Positions 31,563 through 41,493 of a stretch of 64,000 nucleotides of DNA are shown here, one piece after another. The DNA lies in contig NZ_CP060010.1 in NCBI RefSeq assembly GCF_017798205.1, positions 1,984,001 to 2,048,000 of the forward strand, in the 5' to 3' direction. Both the position numbers and the translations under genes were made by a program. Each line of letters starts with the position of its first letter. The stretch's first letter is position 1. Under the pieces are notes generated by a model. The model was not told the DNA's origin, did not search any database, and saw only the letters and a program-made list of their open reading frames with translations. This DNA is from Cognatishimia activa (GTDB lineage Bacteria; Pseudomonadota; Alphaproteobacteria; Rhodobacterales; Rhodobacteraceae).

Positions 31563-33449
31563 TTGAACACGCCGAAGACCGCGCCACATAGCGTTTATGG
31601 GATCGATAAATGGGGCAAAGACCTCATCGTCGTGATTGACAAAGGTGAAGTCGGCCTCAAGAACCCCCTCAATCCCACAGCGCCTGCCGTCAGCCTGCCT
31701 GACATCCTTTCCGACCTCGAAGATCGCGGCATCCAGTCGCCCATGGTTCTGCGGGTGTCGTCCTATTTGGAAAGCGAAATCAAACACATAAACGAGTGTT
31801 TCGCGGAGGCGATCACACGGGTCGGTTACAATGGTGTCTATCGCGGCGTCTTTCCGATCAAAGTGAACCAACAAGCGCAGGTCGTCGACCGGATCGTTCA
31901 ATTTGGTAAACCTTATAACTATGGCCTTGAGGCAGGCTCCAAGCCAGAGCTCGTGATCGCCTTGGCCCATCGCCTCGCTTTGGACGCGCTGATTGTTTGC
32001 AACGGTGTCAAAGACCCGCAGTTCATCAGCCTCGCCATCCTGTCGCGCAAGATCGGCTTTAACACCGTGATCGTGCTAGAAAGCCCCAAAGAGGTCGATA
32101 CCGTTATCGAAGTCTACAAAGAGCTGGGCGTCGAGCCGCTCTTGGGTGTTCGGGTCAAGCTGACCAACCAGATCACCGGCAAATGGGAAGAAAGCTCGGG
32201 CGACCGCTCGACCTTTGGCATGAACACGGACCAATTGGTTTCGGTCATCGACAAGCTGCGTGATGCGGGGCTTTTGCACTGCCTCAAGCTGCAGCACAGC
32301 CATCTGGGCAGCCAGGTGCCAGACGTGAACGACGTGCGCCGCGCGGTCAGTGAGGCGTGCCGCTACTATACCGAACTTACCCGCGAAGGCGTGCCTCTGA
32401 CCCACCTCGATCTGGGCGGTGGTCTGGGTGTGGACTACACGGGCGAGAAATCTGCCACCGAGAACTCGATCAACTACACGATGCGCGAATATTGCACCAA
32501 TGTGGTTGAGACGGTGAAATACGCGATGGACGCAGCCGAGATCGACCATCCGACGCTGGTGACCGAAAGCGGGCGTGCCGTCGTCGCGACCTCGTCGATG
32601 CTGTTGTTTAATGTGCTTGAGGCGACGCTCTATGACGCGCCAACCGCACCAAAACCCGAGCCGGATGATCACCACCTGATCAATGACCTGCTTGCGATCA
32701 GCGAATATGTGACGGCAGATCGCCTGCAGGAATGCTGGAACGACGCGAGCTTTTATCGCAACGAAATGCGCGCGCTTTTCCATCGCGGCTATGTGTCTTT
32801 GCGCGAAATGGCGCGGGCTGAGCGGATCTATCTTCACATCATGGCGCGTATCAAACACCACGCGGCCTTTGACGATATCTCGGTGCCCGAAGACCAGATG
32901 ATCCGCCTGAGCGACATCTATCACTGCAACTTCTCGCTGTTCCAATCGCTGCCGGATGTCTGGGCGATTGACCAGTTGCACCCGATGCTGCCGCTGCAGA
33001 TGCTCGATCAAAAACCAGATCGTTATGCAGTGCTCTCTGACATCACTTGCGACAGCGACGGCAAGATCGACAAGTTCATCCTAGAAGACGGCGTCGCCCG
33101 CGCACTGCCGGTTCATACGCTGCCCGAAGACAAACCCTACTATATGGGCGTCTTCTTCGTCGGCGCGTATCAGGAAACTTTGGGCGATCTACACAACCTC
33201 TTTGGCGACACCAATGTGGTCACGATTGAGCTGCGCGAGGACGGCGGCTTTGACCTCTTGCATGAACAAGAAGGCGACACGATTTCCGAAGTCATGTCCT
33301 ATGTGGAGTTTGACCCTCAGGACTGCGTCGCCGAGTTCCGCAAAATGGTGGACGAAGCGATCTCTTCGGGCGCGCTGAAATCCAAAGAACGCAAAATCCT
33401 GATGAGCGCTTACCGCGACAGCATCAACGGCTATACTTATTACGAATGA
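31563..33449 (+). CDS. speA: Biosynthetic arginine decarboxylase
   Basis: A 628-residue PLP enzyme of the alanine-racemase fold, as in bacterial SpeA. The PLP lysine is in GVFPIKVNQQAQVV, the glycine-rich phosphate site in LDLGGGLGVDYTG, and the family's C-terminal SDITCDSDGKIDKF with the reactive cysteine. It makes agmatine. Translation begins at TTG 31563 after GGGGGA. The next genes complete the path to spermidine. Confidence 0.94.
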   Translation: MNTPKTAPHSVYGIDKWGKDLIVVIDKGEVGLKNPLNPTAPAVSLPDILSDLEDRGIQSPMVLRVSSYLESEIKHINECFAEAITRVGYNGVYRGVFPIKVNQQAQVVDRIVQFGKPYNYGLEAGSKPELVIALAHRLALDALIVCNGVKDPQFISLAILSRKIGFNTVIVLESPKEVDTVIEVYKELGVEPLLGVRVKLTNQITGKWEESSGDRSTFGMNTDQLVSVIDKLRDAGLLHCLKLQHSHLGSQVPDVNDVRRAVSEACRYYTELTREGVPLTHLDLGGGLGVDYTGEKSATENSINYTMREYCTNVVETVKYAMDAAEIDHPTLVTESGRAVVATSSMLLFNVLEATLYDAPTAPKPEPDDHHLINDLLAISEYVTADRLQECWNDASFYRNEMRALFHRGYVSLREMARAERIYLHIMARIKHHAAFDDISVPEDQMIRLSDIYHCNFSLFQSLPDVWAIDQLHPMLPLQMLDQKPDRYAVLSDITCDSDGKIDKFILEDGVARALPVHTLPEDKPYYMGVFFVGAYQETLGDLHNLFGDTNVVTIELREDGGFDLLHEQEGDTISEVMSYVEFDPQDCVAEFRKMVDEAISSGALKSKERKILMSAYRDSINGYTYYE

Positions 33450-33472
33450 CCTCAAACGCAGGAGTAGGGATC

Positions 33473-34684
33473 ATGGGCAAAACACTGGTTGTCGGGGCAG
33501 GGGGCGTTTCCCACGCTGCCGTGCATAAAATGGCGATGAACAGCGATATCTTTACCGAGATCACGCTGGCGAGCCGGACGAAATCCAAATGCGATGCGAT
33601 TGCGGCCTCGGTCAAGGAACGCACAGGCGTCACGATCAAAACCGCAGCGCTGGACGCGATGGATGTCGCGGCAACAGTTGCCTTGATCAAAGAAACCGGT
33701 GCTGAGATCCTCGTAAACCTCGCGCTGCCCTACCAAGACCTCGTCCTGATGGATGCCTGTCTAGAAGCAGGTTGCCACTATCTGGACACGGCGAACTACG
33801 AACCCGAAGACGTCGCCAAGTTCGAATACCACTGGCAATGGGCCTATCAGGATAAATTCAAAGAGGCGGGTCTGACCGCGATCCTCGGCTCTGGCTTTGA
33901 TCCGGGCGTGACGTCTGTATTTGCCACTTGGCTCAAGAAACACAAGCTCGACACCATCCGCCAGATCGACATTCTGGACGCCAATGGCGGCGACAACGGC
34001 CAGGCTTTTGCCACCAACTTCAACCCGGAAATCAACCTGCGCGAAGTGCTCGCCGAAGTGCGCCATTGGGAAGGTGGCGATTGGCAAACCAGCGAGGCTA
34101 TGTCCACAAAGGTCGAGTTCGACTTCCCGGGCATTGGTAACAAAAACATGTACTTGATGTATCATGAGGAACTGGAGTCTCTTTCCACCCACTTCCCCGA
34201 AATCGAACGCGCGCGGTTCTGGATGACCTTCGGCGATGCCTACATCATGCACGCCAAAGTGCTGCAAAACGTCGGCATGACCCGCATCGACCCGGTGGTA
34301 CACGACGGTCATGAAATCATCCCAATCCAGTTCCTGAAAACGCTCTTGCCCGATCCCGGCGATCTGGGCGCGCTGACCAAAGGCAAAGCCTGCATTGGCG
34401 ATATCGCGACAGGTCAAGCCAAAGACGGTTCGGGCGAGAAGACCTTCTACATCTACAACATTTGTGATCACGAAGAATGCTACGCCGAAGTCGGCTCGCA
34501 AGCAGTCAGCTACACCACCGGCGTGCCCGCCATGATTGGCGCGGCGCAGCTCCTGAAAGGCAACTGGAAAGAACCGGGCGTCTGGAACATGGAGCAGCTC
34601 GATCCCGATGACTTCATGGACATGCTTAACAACCACGGCCTGCCATGGCAGGTCCACGAACTCGACGGCCCGGTCGACTTCTAA
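33473..34684 (+). CDS. Carboxynorspermidine/carboxyspermidine dehydrogenase (saccharopine dehydrogenase family)
   Basis: A 403-residue protein. The Rossmann motif is TLVVGAGGVSHAAVHKMAM, followed by TLASRTKSKCDAI and the family segment ILGSGFDPGVTSVFATWL. These enzymes condense putrescine (or diaminopropane) with aspartate semialdehyde. A 403-residue length and the neighbouring nspC separate it from lysine-pathway saccharopine reductases. ATG 33473 follows AGGAGTAGGG; the earlier ATG 33446 overlaps speA. Confidence 0.88.
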   Translation: MGKTLVVGAGGVSHAAVHKMAMNSDIFTEITLASRTKSKCDAIAASVKERTGVTIKTAALDAMDVAATVALIKETGAEILVNLALPYQDLVLMDACLEAGCHYLDTANYEPEDVAKFEYHWQWAYQDKFKEAGLTAILGSGFDPGVTSVFATWLKKHKLDTIRQIDILDANGGDNGQAFATNFNPEINLREVLAEVRHWEGGDWQTSEAMSTKVEFDFPGIGNKNMYLMYHEELESLSTHFPEIERARFWMTFGDAYIMHAKVLQNVGMTRIDPVVHDGHEIIPIQFLKTLLPDPGDLGALTKGKACIGDIATGQAKDGSGEKTFYIYNICDHEECYAEVGSQAVSYTTGVPAMIGAAQLLKGNWKEPGVWNMEQLDPDDFMDMLNNHGLPWQVHELDGPVDF

Positions 34685-34718
34685 AAACCTCCAAGCCTCC
34701 AGCCTCCATTTTCTCTTG

Positions 34719-34756
34719 CTAGAAATATCCCGGGGGTCTGGGGGCTGGCCCCCAGC
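34719..34756. repeat. Rhodobacteraceae intergenic repeat with GC-rich hairpin
   Basis: AGAAATATCCCGGGGG is followed by the inverted repeat CTGGGGGC / GCCCCCAG (34738-34745, 34748-34755). I recognise this block as a short element repeated between genes in many Rhodobacteraceae genomes, often near gene ends. A relative, CCCCGGAGTATTT, appears near 36825. It may act as a weak terminator here. Confidence 0.6.
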
Positions 34757-34777
34757 GAAGCCAGAAACGAGGCCCAG

Positions 34778-35947
34778 ATGCCCGAGATGATGACCACCCA
34801 AGCCGGAGATCCCGGCGCGTTTCGCGACTTTGACCTAAACCGCGTGCCGAGCCCCTGTTTCGTGGTGGACGATGCGGCGATTGAGACCAATCTCAAGGTC
34901 CTGCGCCACGTAGCAGACGCCTCTGGCGCAAAGGTGCTCGCTGCGCTCAAAGCCTTTTCAATGTTCGCGACCGCGCCCTTGGTCAGCAAATATCTCGACG
35001 GCACCTGTGCCTCAGGCATCTACGAGGCTCGGCTGGGTCGCGAAGAATACGGCGGCGAGGTCGCGACATTCTGTGCAGGCTACAAAGACAGCGATATCGA
35101 CGAGATCATAGCGCTGTCGGACCATGTGATCTTCAACTCTCCTGCCCAAAAAGACCGCTTTCTCGCGAAGTGCCAAGCTGCTGGCGTTCAGGTTGGCCTG
35201 CGCATCAATCCTGAATACTCGGTCGGAGAGGTCGCCAAATACGACCCAGCCGCCCCTTGCTCACGCCTAGGCACGCCCATCAGCCAATTGACGCCGGAGG
35301 TCCTCGAGGGCGTCGACGGGCTGCATATGCATGTGCTCTGCGAACAGGGCGTCGATCCTCTGCTACATGTCTGGTCGGCTGTGGAATTCAAGCTGGTCCC
35401 GTATTTCAAACAATTGAAATGGATCAATTTCGGCGGCGGCCATCACATCACCCGCGCGGACTACAATCGTGACGTCTTGATCCACTTGCTTAAGGACATC
35501 CGCCAGAAATACGACGTCGACGTGATGATCGAACCCGGAGAGGCCGTGGCCTTGGATGCAGGCATCTTGGTGGGCGAGATTCTTGATACATTCGCCAACG
35601 GCATGGACATCGCGATCACAGATATTTCGGCCACCTGCCACATGCCCGACGTGATCGAAGCCCCTTATCGCCCTGCCATGTTAGGAGAGGTCGACGACGG
35701 AAATACCTATCGGCTAGGCGGGCCCTCTTGCCTCGCAGGGGATGTGATCGGAGACTACACATGGCCGGCTCCGGTAAAGATTGGCCAACGGTTCGCGTTT
35801 CTGGATCAGGCCCATTATTCCATGGTGAAAACCAATACATTCAACGGCGTGCCTCTGCCTGCGATTGCACTGTGGAACAGCACCACCGATGATCTTCACA
35901 TGATACGCGAGTTTTCCTATTCTGACTTCAAGGACCGTCTCTCATGA
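34778..35947 (+). CDS. nspC: Carboxynorspermidine/carboxyspermidine decarboxylase
   Basis: A 389-residue PLP decarboxylase of the alanine-racemase fold. The PLP lysine is in KVLAALKAFSMFA, the phosphate-binding glycines in INFGGGHHITRADY, and the substrate cysteine region in DISATCHMPDVIEAPYRPAM. It removes CO2 from carboxyspermidine to give spermidine. Its end overlaps speB by four bases, so the pathway genes are co-expressed. Confidence 0.93.
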   Translation: MPEMMTTQAGDPGAFRDFDLNRVPSPCFVVDDAAIETNLKVLRHVADASGAKVLAALKAFSMFATAPLVSKYLDGTCASGIYEARLGREEYGGEVATFCAGYKDSDIDEIIALSDHVIFNSPAQKDRFLAKCQAAGVQVGLRINPEYSVGEVAKYDPAAPCSRLGTPISQLTPEVLEGVDGLHMHVLCEQGVDPLLHVWSAVEFKLVPYFKQLKWINFGGGHHITRADYNRDVLIHLLKDIRQKYDVDVMIEPGEAVALDAGILVGEILDTFANGMDIAITDISATCHMPDVIEAPYRPAMLGEVDDGNTYRLGGPSCLAGDVIGDYTWPAPVKIGQRFAFLDQAHYSMVKTNTFNGVPLPAIALWNSTTDDLHMIREFSYSDFKDRLS

Positions 35948-36795
35948 GCGTATTTCTCGACAGCGAACTGACACCTGATGAGCGCAACGAAGACGCACGG
36001 TTCCATGTCATTCCAGTCCCGCTTGAACGGACGGTTTCCTACGGATCTGGCACCGCCAAAGGCCCCGCAGCCATCATCGAGGCGTCAAACGAGCTCGAGC
36101 GCACAACCAACGGCCACGAACCCTGCGCCGCGGGCATTTTCACGCAGGCACCGCTGGACTGTACCGGCGATTTGCCAGAGGTGATGGAACGTCTTGCCGC
36201 GCGCATCGAGCACGTTGTAGCCGAGGGCCGCATTCCTGTGACGTTGGGCGGCGAACATTCGCTCAGTTATGGCGCGGTGATGGGTGTCGCCCGCGCGCTG
36301 GGCCAGCCGGTTGGGGTGGTGCAGATCGACGCCCATGCTGATTTGCGGGTGGCCTATCAGGGCAACAAACATTCCCATGCCTCTGTGATGCACCTCTTGA
36401 GCGAGAAGGGCATTCGTCTCGCGCAATTCGGCGTCCGCGCGCTGTGTCAGCAGGAAATGGACGGCCGTGACGCCAATGGTGTCTTTTACAAAGATGCCGA
36501 GGATCTGGTCGTTGGAAACCTCTTTGAGGTTGATCTTCCCGATGATTTTCCCGAGCTTGTCTATGTCAGCTTTGACGTTGATGGATTGGATCCCAGCCTG
36601 ATGCCTGCGACTGGGACACCGGTGCCCGGAGGGCTCGGGTATTATCAAGCGCTTAGGTTGGTAGAGCATGCCCTCAAGGGGCGTAAATGTGTTGGGCTGG
36701 ATGTCGTGGAACTGGCCCCGGATGGCAATGCCGCTTGGGATTTCACCGCCGCGCAAATTGTCTATCGGTTGATGGCAGCCTGTATCGCGGCTTAG
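35944..36795 (+). CDS. speB: Agmatinase
   Basis: A 283-residue ureohydrolase. Manganese ligands are visible in LGGEHSLSYG, VVQIDAHADLR and VSFDVDGLDPS, the three signatures of the family. It converts agmatine to putrescine and urea. Arginase is an alternative for this family, but the adjacent arginine decarboxylase and nspC make agmatinase much more likely. It starts within the end of nspC (ATGA). Confidence 0.9.
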   Translation: MSVFLDSELTPDERNEDARFHVIPVPLERTVSYGSGTAKGPAAIIEASNELERTTNGHEPCAAGIFTQAPLDCTGDLPEVMERLAARIEHVVAEGRIPVTLGGEHSLSYGAVMGVARALGQPVGVVQIDAHADLRVAYQGNKHSHASVMHLLSEKGIRLAQFGVRALCQQEMDGRDANGVFYKDAEDLVVGNLFEVDLPDDFPELVYVSFDVDGLDPSLMPATGTPVPGGLGYYQALRLVEHALKGRKCVGLDVVELAPDGNAAWDFTAAQIVYRLMAACIAA

Positions 36796-36886
36796 GAGCT
36801 CTGCCCCTCGGCCACAGGCCTTCACCCCGGAGTATTTCGCGCAAGATGAATGACGTCGCCGTTTTGTGTTTTGTCGTGCGAGAGGA

Positions 36887-36961
36887 TGGTGCCGCAGGGG
36901 AGGATTGAACTCCCGACCTCACCCTTACCAAGGGTGCGCTCTACCACTGAGCTACTGCGGC
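36887..36961 (-). tRNA. tRNA-Thr(GGT)
   Basis: On the minus strand the cloverleaf has acceptor GCCGCAG / CTGCGGC, D arm GCTCAGTGGTAGAGC, anticodon loop TTGGTAA with anticodon GGT, T arm with GTTCAATC and discriminator A. The CCA end is encoded (36887-36889). It reads threonine codon ACC. Confidence 0.95.
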
Positions 36962-37076
36962 CTAAGCCATGGTGCATCTGCTGTCAGAGTGTCACCGTGG
37001 CGCGGTGATTAGACTCAAATTCTAACCCGCGCAAGGGCATCTAGCATGTTTTTTTCACCTCATGTATTGAAAGCGC

Positions 37077-37241
37077 ATGGACAATAAGAAAACCTCATCT
37101 GGCAAGGCTACTAAGGCACAAACGCGCGAGGACCGCCTAAAGGCCGCGCTTAAGGCAAATATGGGTCGTCGCAAGGCGCAGGCCAAAGCGCGTTCCGCCA
37201 GTATGGATGAAGCAAAAACAGCGGAAAATAACGAGGGGTAG
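37077..37241 (+). CDS. 54-residue basic conserved-type protein upstream of murA
   Basis: A short lysine/arginine-rich protein (TREDRLKAALKANMGRRKAQAKARS) ending five bases before the murA start. I recall similar small frames before murA in roseobacters. The amphipathic, highly charged helix suggests a nucleic-acid or ribosome contact, but nothing proves it. Confidence 0.7.
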   Translation: MDNKKTSSGKATKAQTREDRLKAALKANMGRRKAQAKARSASMDEAKTAENNEG

Positions 37242-37246
37242 GGTAG

Positions 37247-38509
37247 ATGGATTCAATACTAGTGACCGGTGGTGGCCCATTGTCGGGAGAAATTCCGATC
37301 GCAGGGGCCAAGAACACCTGCCTTAAACTTATGTGCGCGTCGATTCTGTCCGAAGAGCCGCTGACCCTGACCAATGTCCCGCGACTTTCCGATGTGGCGA
37401 CGCTTTCGGCCTTGCTGGAAAGCCTTGGTGTTGAGATTGGGCGTTTGGATTCCGGTGGGACTTTGGCTTTGTCCGCCTCTCAACTTACCTCGCATATGGC
37501 GCATTACGATATGGTACGTAAGCTGCGCGCGTCGTTCAACGTGCTCGGGCCTCTGATTGGTCGGACCGGAGAGGCGGTTGTCTCATTGCCTGGCGGCTGC
37601 GCGATTGGGGCGCGGGCGGTTGATTTCCACCTGACCGGCCTGGAAAAGCTTGGTGCAAAGGTGGAGCTGAAAGACGGCTATGTGCATGCGGTTGGGGACT
37701 TGAAAGGCGCTGAGGTCGAATTTCCTTTCCCGTCCGTTGGAGCAACTGAAAACATTATGTGCGCCGCCGTTCTGGCCAAGGGCACGACCGTTATCAAGAA
37801 TGCAGCCCGCGAGCCGGATACAAAGGCCTTGGCGGATTGTCTGATTGCCATGGGCGCGGACATCGAAGGGGCTGGCACGGACACCATGGTGGTGCGGGGC
37901 GTCGACGGTTTGCATGGCACCACCCATCGCGTGATCACCGACCGGATCGAGCTGGGCACATATATGACTGCTCCGGGTATTGCGGGCGGCGAAGTGGAAT
38001 GCATTGGCGGGCGTCGTGAGTTGCTGTCCGCCTTCTGTGACAAGATGGAAGAAGCTGGACTTGAGATCACCGAAACAGACCGGGGTCTGAAAGTCCGCCA
38101 CCCCGGTGGCCGACTGAAAGCCGTGAACGTGGCCACCGCGCCGTTCCCTGGGTTCCCAACGGATCTGCAGGCGCAATTCATGGCGATGATGTGCTTTGCC
38201 GAGGGCACGTCGGTGCTGGAAGAAACCATCTTTGAAAACCGCTTTATGCACGCACCGGAATTGATCCGGATGGGCGCGAATATCGAGGTCTCTGGGGGTA
38301 TGGCCACGGTACATGGAGTTGAGAAAATGAAAGGCGCACCGGTGATGGCAACAGATCTGCGCGCTTCGGTCTCTTTGATCCTTGCGGGGCTTGTGGCCGA
38401 AGGTCAGACGACTGTGAACCGTGTTTATCATCTGGACCGCGGGTACGAAAACCTCGTGCAAAAGCTCTCGGCAGTTGGTGCGAAAGTGGAGCGGGTAGAG
38501 GGCGTATGA
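37247..38509 (+). CDS. murA: UDP-N-acetylglucosamine 1-carboxyvinyltransferase
   Basis: A 420-residue EPSP-synthase-fold enzyme making the first committed peptidoglycan precursor. The catalytic cysteine lies in [15 protein letters not shown], the N-terminal [10 protein letters not shown] binds UDP-GlcNAc, and [13 protein letters not shown] is the C-terminal signature. The target cysteine of fosfomycin is therefore present. It overlaps the next gene by ATGA. Confidence 0.96.
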   Translation: MDSILVTGGGPLSGEIPIAGAKNTCLKLMCASILSEEPLTLTNVPRLSDVATLSALLESLGVEIGRLDSGGTLALSASQLTSHMAHYDMVRKLRASFNVLGPLIGRTGEAVVSLPGGCAIGARAVDFHLTGLEKLGAKVELKDGYVHAVGDLKGAEVEFPFPSVGATENIMCAAVLAKGTTVIKNAAREPDTKALADCLIAMGADIEGAGTDTMVVRGVDGLHGTTHRVITDRIELGTYMTAPGIAGGEVECIGGRRELLSAFCDKMEEAGLEITETDRGLKVRHPGGRLKAVNVATAPFPGFPTDLQAQFMAMMCFAEGTSVLEETIFENRFMHAPELIRMGANIEVSGGMATVHGVEKMKGAPVMATDLRASVSLILAGLVAEGQTTVNRVYHLDRGYENLVQKLSAVGAKVERVEGV

Positions 38510-38976
38510 GCGAAGACGCACGGTTTGAAGACGGGCGCGAGGTGCCGCTGAATCTTGGGGCCTTGGATGGCGAAGACCTCAAGGTGCTGTCCGCCTTGAC
38601 GCAGGATGCGGTTTTCCCAGTGACCGAGATGACATGGCGTGCCAAAGAGCGCCGCTTTGCGGTTTTGCTCAATCGCTTTCGGTGGGAAGACGCTGAAAAC
38701 GCACGCACGCGTGGGAGAGATGTCGAGCGGGTGCAAAGCCTGCTGGTGGTTGAGAATGTCACGAAAGTGGCCAGTCAGGGTGTGGATCGCTCAGACACCG
38801 ATGTGATTCTGGCGCTTTTGTCGATTGAAACCGATGACGGAGCTGAAGAGCTCACTCTGACCTTGGCGGGTGACGGTGCCATTCGACTCTCGGTAGACGC
38901 GCTGGAAGTGTCCCTGAAAGATGTGACTCGCCCTTATCTAGCCCCTTCAAAAAAGACGCCGGATCACGGGACGTGA
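38506..38976 (+). CDS. DUF2948 family protein
   Basis: A 156-residue soluble protein typical in size and position (between murA and hisD) of the alphaproteobacterial DUF2948 family. Visible stretches: [35 protein letters not shown], and the C-terminal strand [20 protein letters not shown]. No catalytic motif is seen and no function is known to me. It is co-translated with murA. Confidence 0.8.
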   Translation: MSEDARFEDGREVPLNLGALDGEDLKVLSALTQDAVFPVTEMTWRAKERRFAVLLNRFRWEDAENARTRGRDVERVQSLLVVENVTKVASQGVDRSDTDVILALLSIETDDGAEELTLTLAGDGAIRLSVDALEVSLKDVTRPYLAPSKKTPDHGT

Positions 38977-39079
38977 AGTGCCGCGGGTTGGCTGATCCTG
39001 CCCCAAATTCACGCCTATAGCCGTGCGCGACTTGAGCCTTCCGCCCCCTGCCGCTAAGAGCAGCGCAAAGGAGAGCCCG

Positions 39080-40381
39080 ATGCCTCAGTTTCTGAACGCG
39101 CAAGATGCAGATTTCGAAAGCCGTTTTACCGCCCTTTTGGGCGCAAAGCGCGAGGATAGCCCTGACGTTGACGCGGTTGTCGCGGGGATTGTCGCCGATG
39201 TTCAGGCACGCGGAGACGCCGCCGTCATTGAACTGACCTCGAAGTTTGATCGTTTGGATCTGACGCCGGAAACGCTTCGGTTTTCTGAGGAAGAGATCGA
39301 CGCACTTTGCGCCCAAGTGACGCCCGACGAACGCGCGGCTTTGGAATTGGCGGCTGAACGTATTCGGGCCTATCACGCGCGACAAATGCCTCAGGATGAA
39401 AGCTGGACGGACGACAGCGGCGCCACCTTGGGCTGGCGCTGGACTGCTGTCTCTGCGGCGGGCCTTTATGTGCCGGGGGGATTGGCGAGCTATCCGTCCT
39501 CGGTTCTGATGAATGCGATCCCGGCGAAAGTGGCCGGCGTGGGGCGTCTTGCGATTGTTGTGCCGACCCCGGACGGAGAGGCGAACCCTCTGGTTCTATT
39601 GGCTGCGCGTCTCGCAGGCGTGGACGAGGTCTACCGGATCGGCGGTGCGCAGGCTGTGGCGGCTTTGGCCTATGGCACGGATATGATCGCGCCGGTTGAT
39701 AAGATCACGGGGCCGGGCAATGCCTTTGTGGCCGCAGCCAAGCGCCGTGTGTTTGGCAAGGTCGGGATCGATATGATTGCAGGGCCGTCAGAGATTTTGG
39801 TGATTGCGGATAAGGACAACAACCCAGATTGGATCGCGCTGGATTTGCTTAGTCAGGCAGAGCATGACGAAAGCGCGCAATCTATCCTGATCACGGATGA
39901 TGCATCCTTTGGGCAGGCGGTGTCGGATGCAGTTGATGCGCGTCTTGAAACGCTTGAACGGCGTGCGATTGCAGGCGCAAGTTGGCGTGACTATGGGGCC
40001 GTGATCACGGTGCCTGATCTGGACACAGCCGCCGCATTATCGGATCGGATCGCGCCCGAGCACCTAGAGCTTTGTGTCGCCGACCCGGATTGCTTGTCCG
40101 AAAAGATAACCCATGCGGGCGCGATTTTCCTTGGGCAGTTCACGCCAGAAGCCATCGGCGACTATGTCGGTGGACCAAATCACGTGCTGCCGACTGCGAG
40201 GTCGGCGCGGTTTAGTTCCGGCTTGTCGGTGATGGATTTCCTCAAGCGCACCACCCTGTCCAAGATGACACCAGAGGCCCTGCGCGCCATTGGGCCCGCC
40301 GCGGAAACCCTTGCGCAGAGCGAAAGTCTGGAGGCACATGGCCTGTCTGTAACAGCCCGCTTGGATGCGTTGAACAAGTAA
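39080..40381 (+). CDS. hisD: Histidinol dehydrogenase
   Basis: A 433-residue zinc enzyme for the last two steps of histidine synthesis. Motifs include GLYVPGGLASYPSSVLM, the NAD region, DKITGPGNAFVAAAKR, IDMIAGPSEILVIAD, DLLSQAEHDESAQSILIT with catalytic Glu/His, and the C-terminal NHVLPT. ATG 39080 follows AAAGGAGAG; the frame from 39023 has no ribosome site. The other his genes are not in the window. Confidence 0.95.
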   Translation: MPQFLNAQDADFESRFTALLGAKREDSPDVDAVVAGIVADVQARGDAAVIELTSKFDRLDLTPETLRFSEEEIDALCAQVTPDERAALELAAERIRAYHARQMPQDESWTDDSGATLGWRWTAVSAAGLYVPGGLASYPSSVLMNAIPAKVAGVGRLAIVVPTPDGEANPLVLLAARLAGVDEVYRIGGAQAVAALAYGTDMIAPVDKITGPGNAFVAAAKRRVFGKVGIDMIAGPSEILVIADKDNNPDWIALDLLSQAEHDESAQSILITDDASFGQAVSDAVDARLETLERRAIAGASWRDYGAVITVPDLDTAAALSDRIAPEHLELCVADPDCLSEKITHAGAIFLGQFTPEAIGDYVGGPNHVLPTARSARFSSGLSVMDFLKRTTLSKMTPEALRAIGPAAETLAQSESLEAHGLSVTARLDALNK

Positions 40382-40609
40382 ACGGATATTGTTTGCCAAG
40401 AGGACGTCGGGCCCTTTGCTTTGCCTCGCTCCCTCAAGCTCAACGACGTGCGTTCCAGAGCATCCCCTGTTTACCCTTTAGATCCGGTTGAAACCGATCT
40501 TGGCAAAGGTCCTCTTGGCACGGCCATCGGCGTCCCCGCCTGTACCGCTCTATGGTTATGCCCGCGCGCCCCTAACAAAGGGTTAATGAAACGCATAAAA
40601 TTGTACGGC

Positions 40610-41368
40610 CTAGTAGTGGGCGGTATAGCCGCCGTCGACCGCAATGATCTGGCCGGTCAGATAGGATGCCGCGGGCGAGGCCAGCATCAAAACGACAGGT
40701 GCGAGTTCCTCGGGCTCTCCCCAGCGCCCTAGTGCACTTGCTGCCTTTAATTTTTCCGCGAGTGCCGGATCGGTGCTTGCCGCGGCATTTGGCGCGGTCT
40801 TAAAAAACCCCGGCGCGACCGCATTGACGTTGATGCCATGGGGGCCGAGCTCTGCAGCCAGTGCCTTGGTCATGCCGTTGATGCCGCCTTTGGCCGTCGT
40901 ATAAAGCGCGTCACCAGATTGGGCAATCAGGCCGGCGATTGACGATATGTTAACGATACGGCCATACCCTTTGGCTCGCATCTGTTTGGCCGCAGCTTGT
41001 GCCAGCTGAAACGGCGTCACCAGGTCCACGTCAAGCAGCCTTTGGATATCGCCCTTCGTAAATTGGTCCAGCGTGCGGCGATCACGAAGTCCGACGTTGT
41101 TGACCAGAATGTCCAGCCCGCCTTCAGCGACCATCCGTGCCATGAACGCATCGCGCGCTGTTGCATCGGCAACGTCGAATACAGCGGGACGCGCGTTCTC
41201 GCCAATCTCGGCAACAGCTTCGGCAACGGAACCTGCATTTCGGCCATTGACCCAAACCTCGGCGCCCGATTTCGCCAAAAGGGATGCGATCGAAAAGCCA
41301 AGCCCCGAGCTGCTGCCTGTCACCAATGCCCGTTGCCCATTCAGAGAAAATACGTCCAAATTCGCCAT
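40610..41368 (-). CDS. Short-chain dehydrogenase/reductase (gluconate 5-dehydrogenase-like)
   Basis: A 252-residue classical SDR. The cofactor motif is TGSSSGLGFSIA, then NNVGL, and the catalytic Ser-Tyr-Lys are in ISSIAGLIAQSGDALYTTAKGG. The arginine-type motif (GRNAGSV) after strand 2 suggests NADP. Substrate unknown; similar proteins act on gluconate or other polyols. It is the only leftward gene in this housekeeping stretch, so it is probably an insertion with its own promoter. Confidence 0.85.
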   Translation of the reverse strand: MANLDVFSLNGQRALVTGSSSGLGFSIASLLAKSGAEVWVNGRNAGSVAEAVAEIGENARPAVFDVADATARDAFMARMVAEGGLDILVNNVGLRDRRTLDQFTKGDIQRLLDVDLVTPFQLAQAAAKQMRAKGYGRIVNISSIAGLIAQSGDALYTTAKGGINGMTKALAAELGPHGINVNAVAPGFFKTAPNAAASTDPALAEKLKAASALGRWGEPEELAPVVLMLASPAASYLTGQIIAVDGGYTAHY

Positions 41369-41493
41369 GTCGTTGCCGTTCCCTACGTAACACGGGTGAT
41401 CTTGCCCGAAAAACTACCTGCGCCGCAATGCAGCATTGCTTGCGAACCTTCGTCAAGCTATGCCTGTTGCGAGAAAAAGAGTAGATATCCGCT

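Noticed and set aside
33761-34801. 346-codon minus-strand frame opposite the carboxyspermidine dehydrogenase
   Set aside because: Shadow of a well-supported gene; no domain visible.
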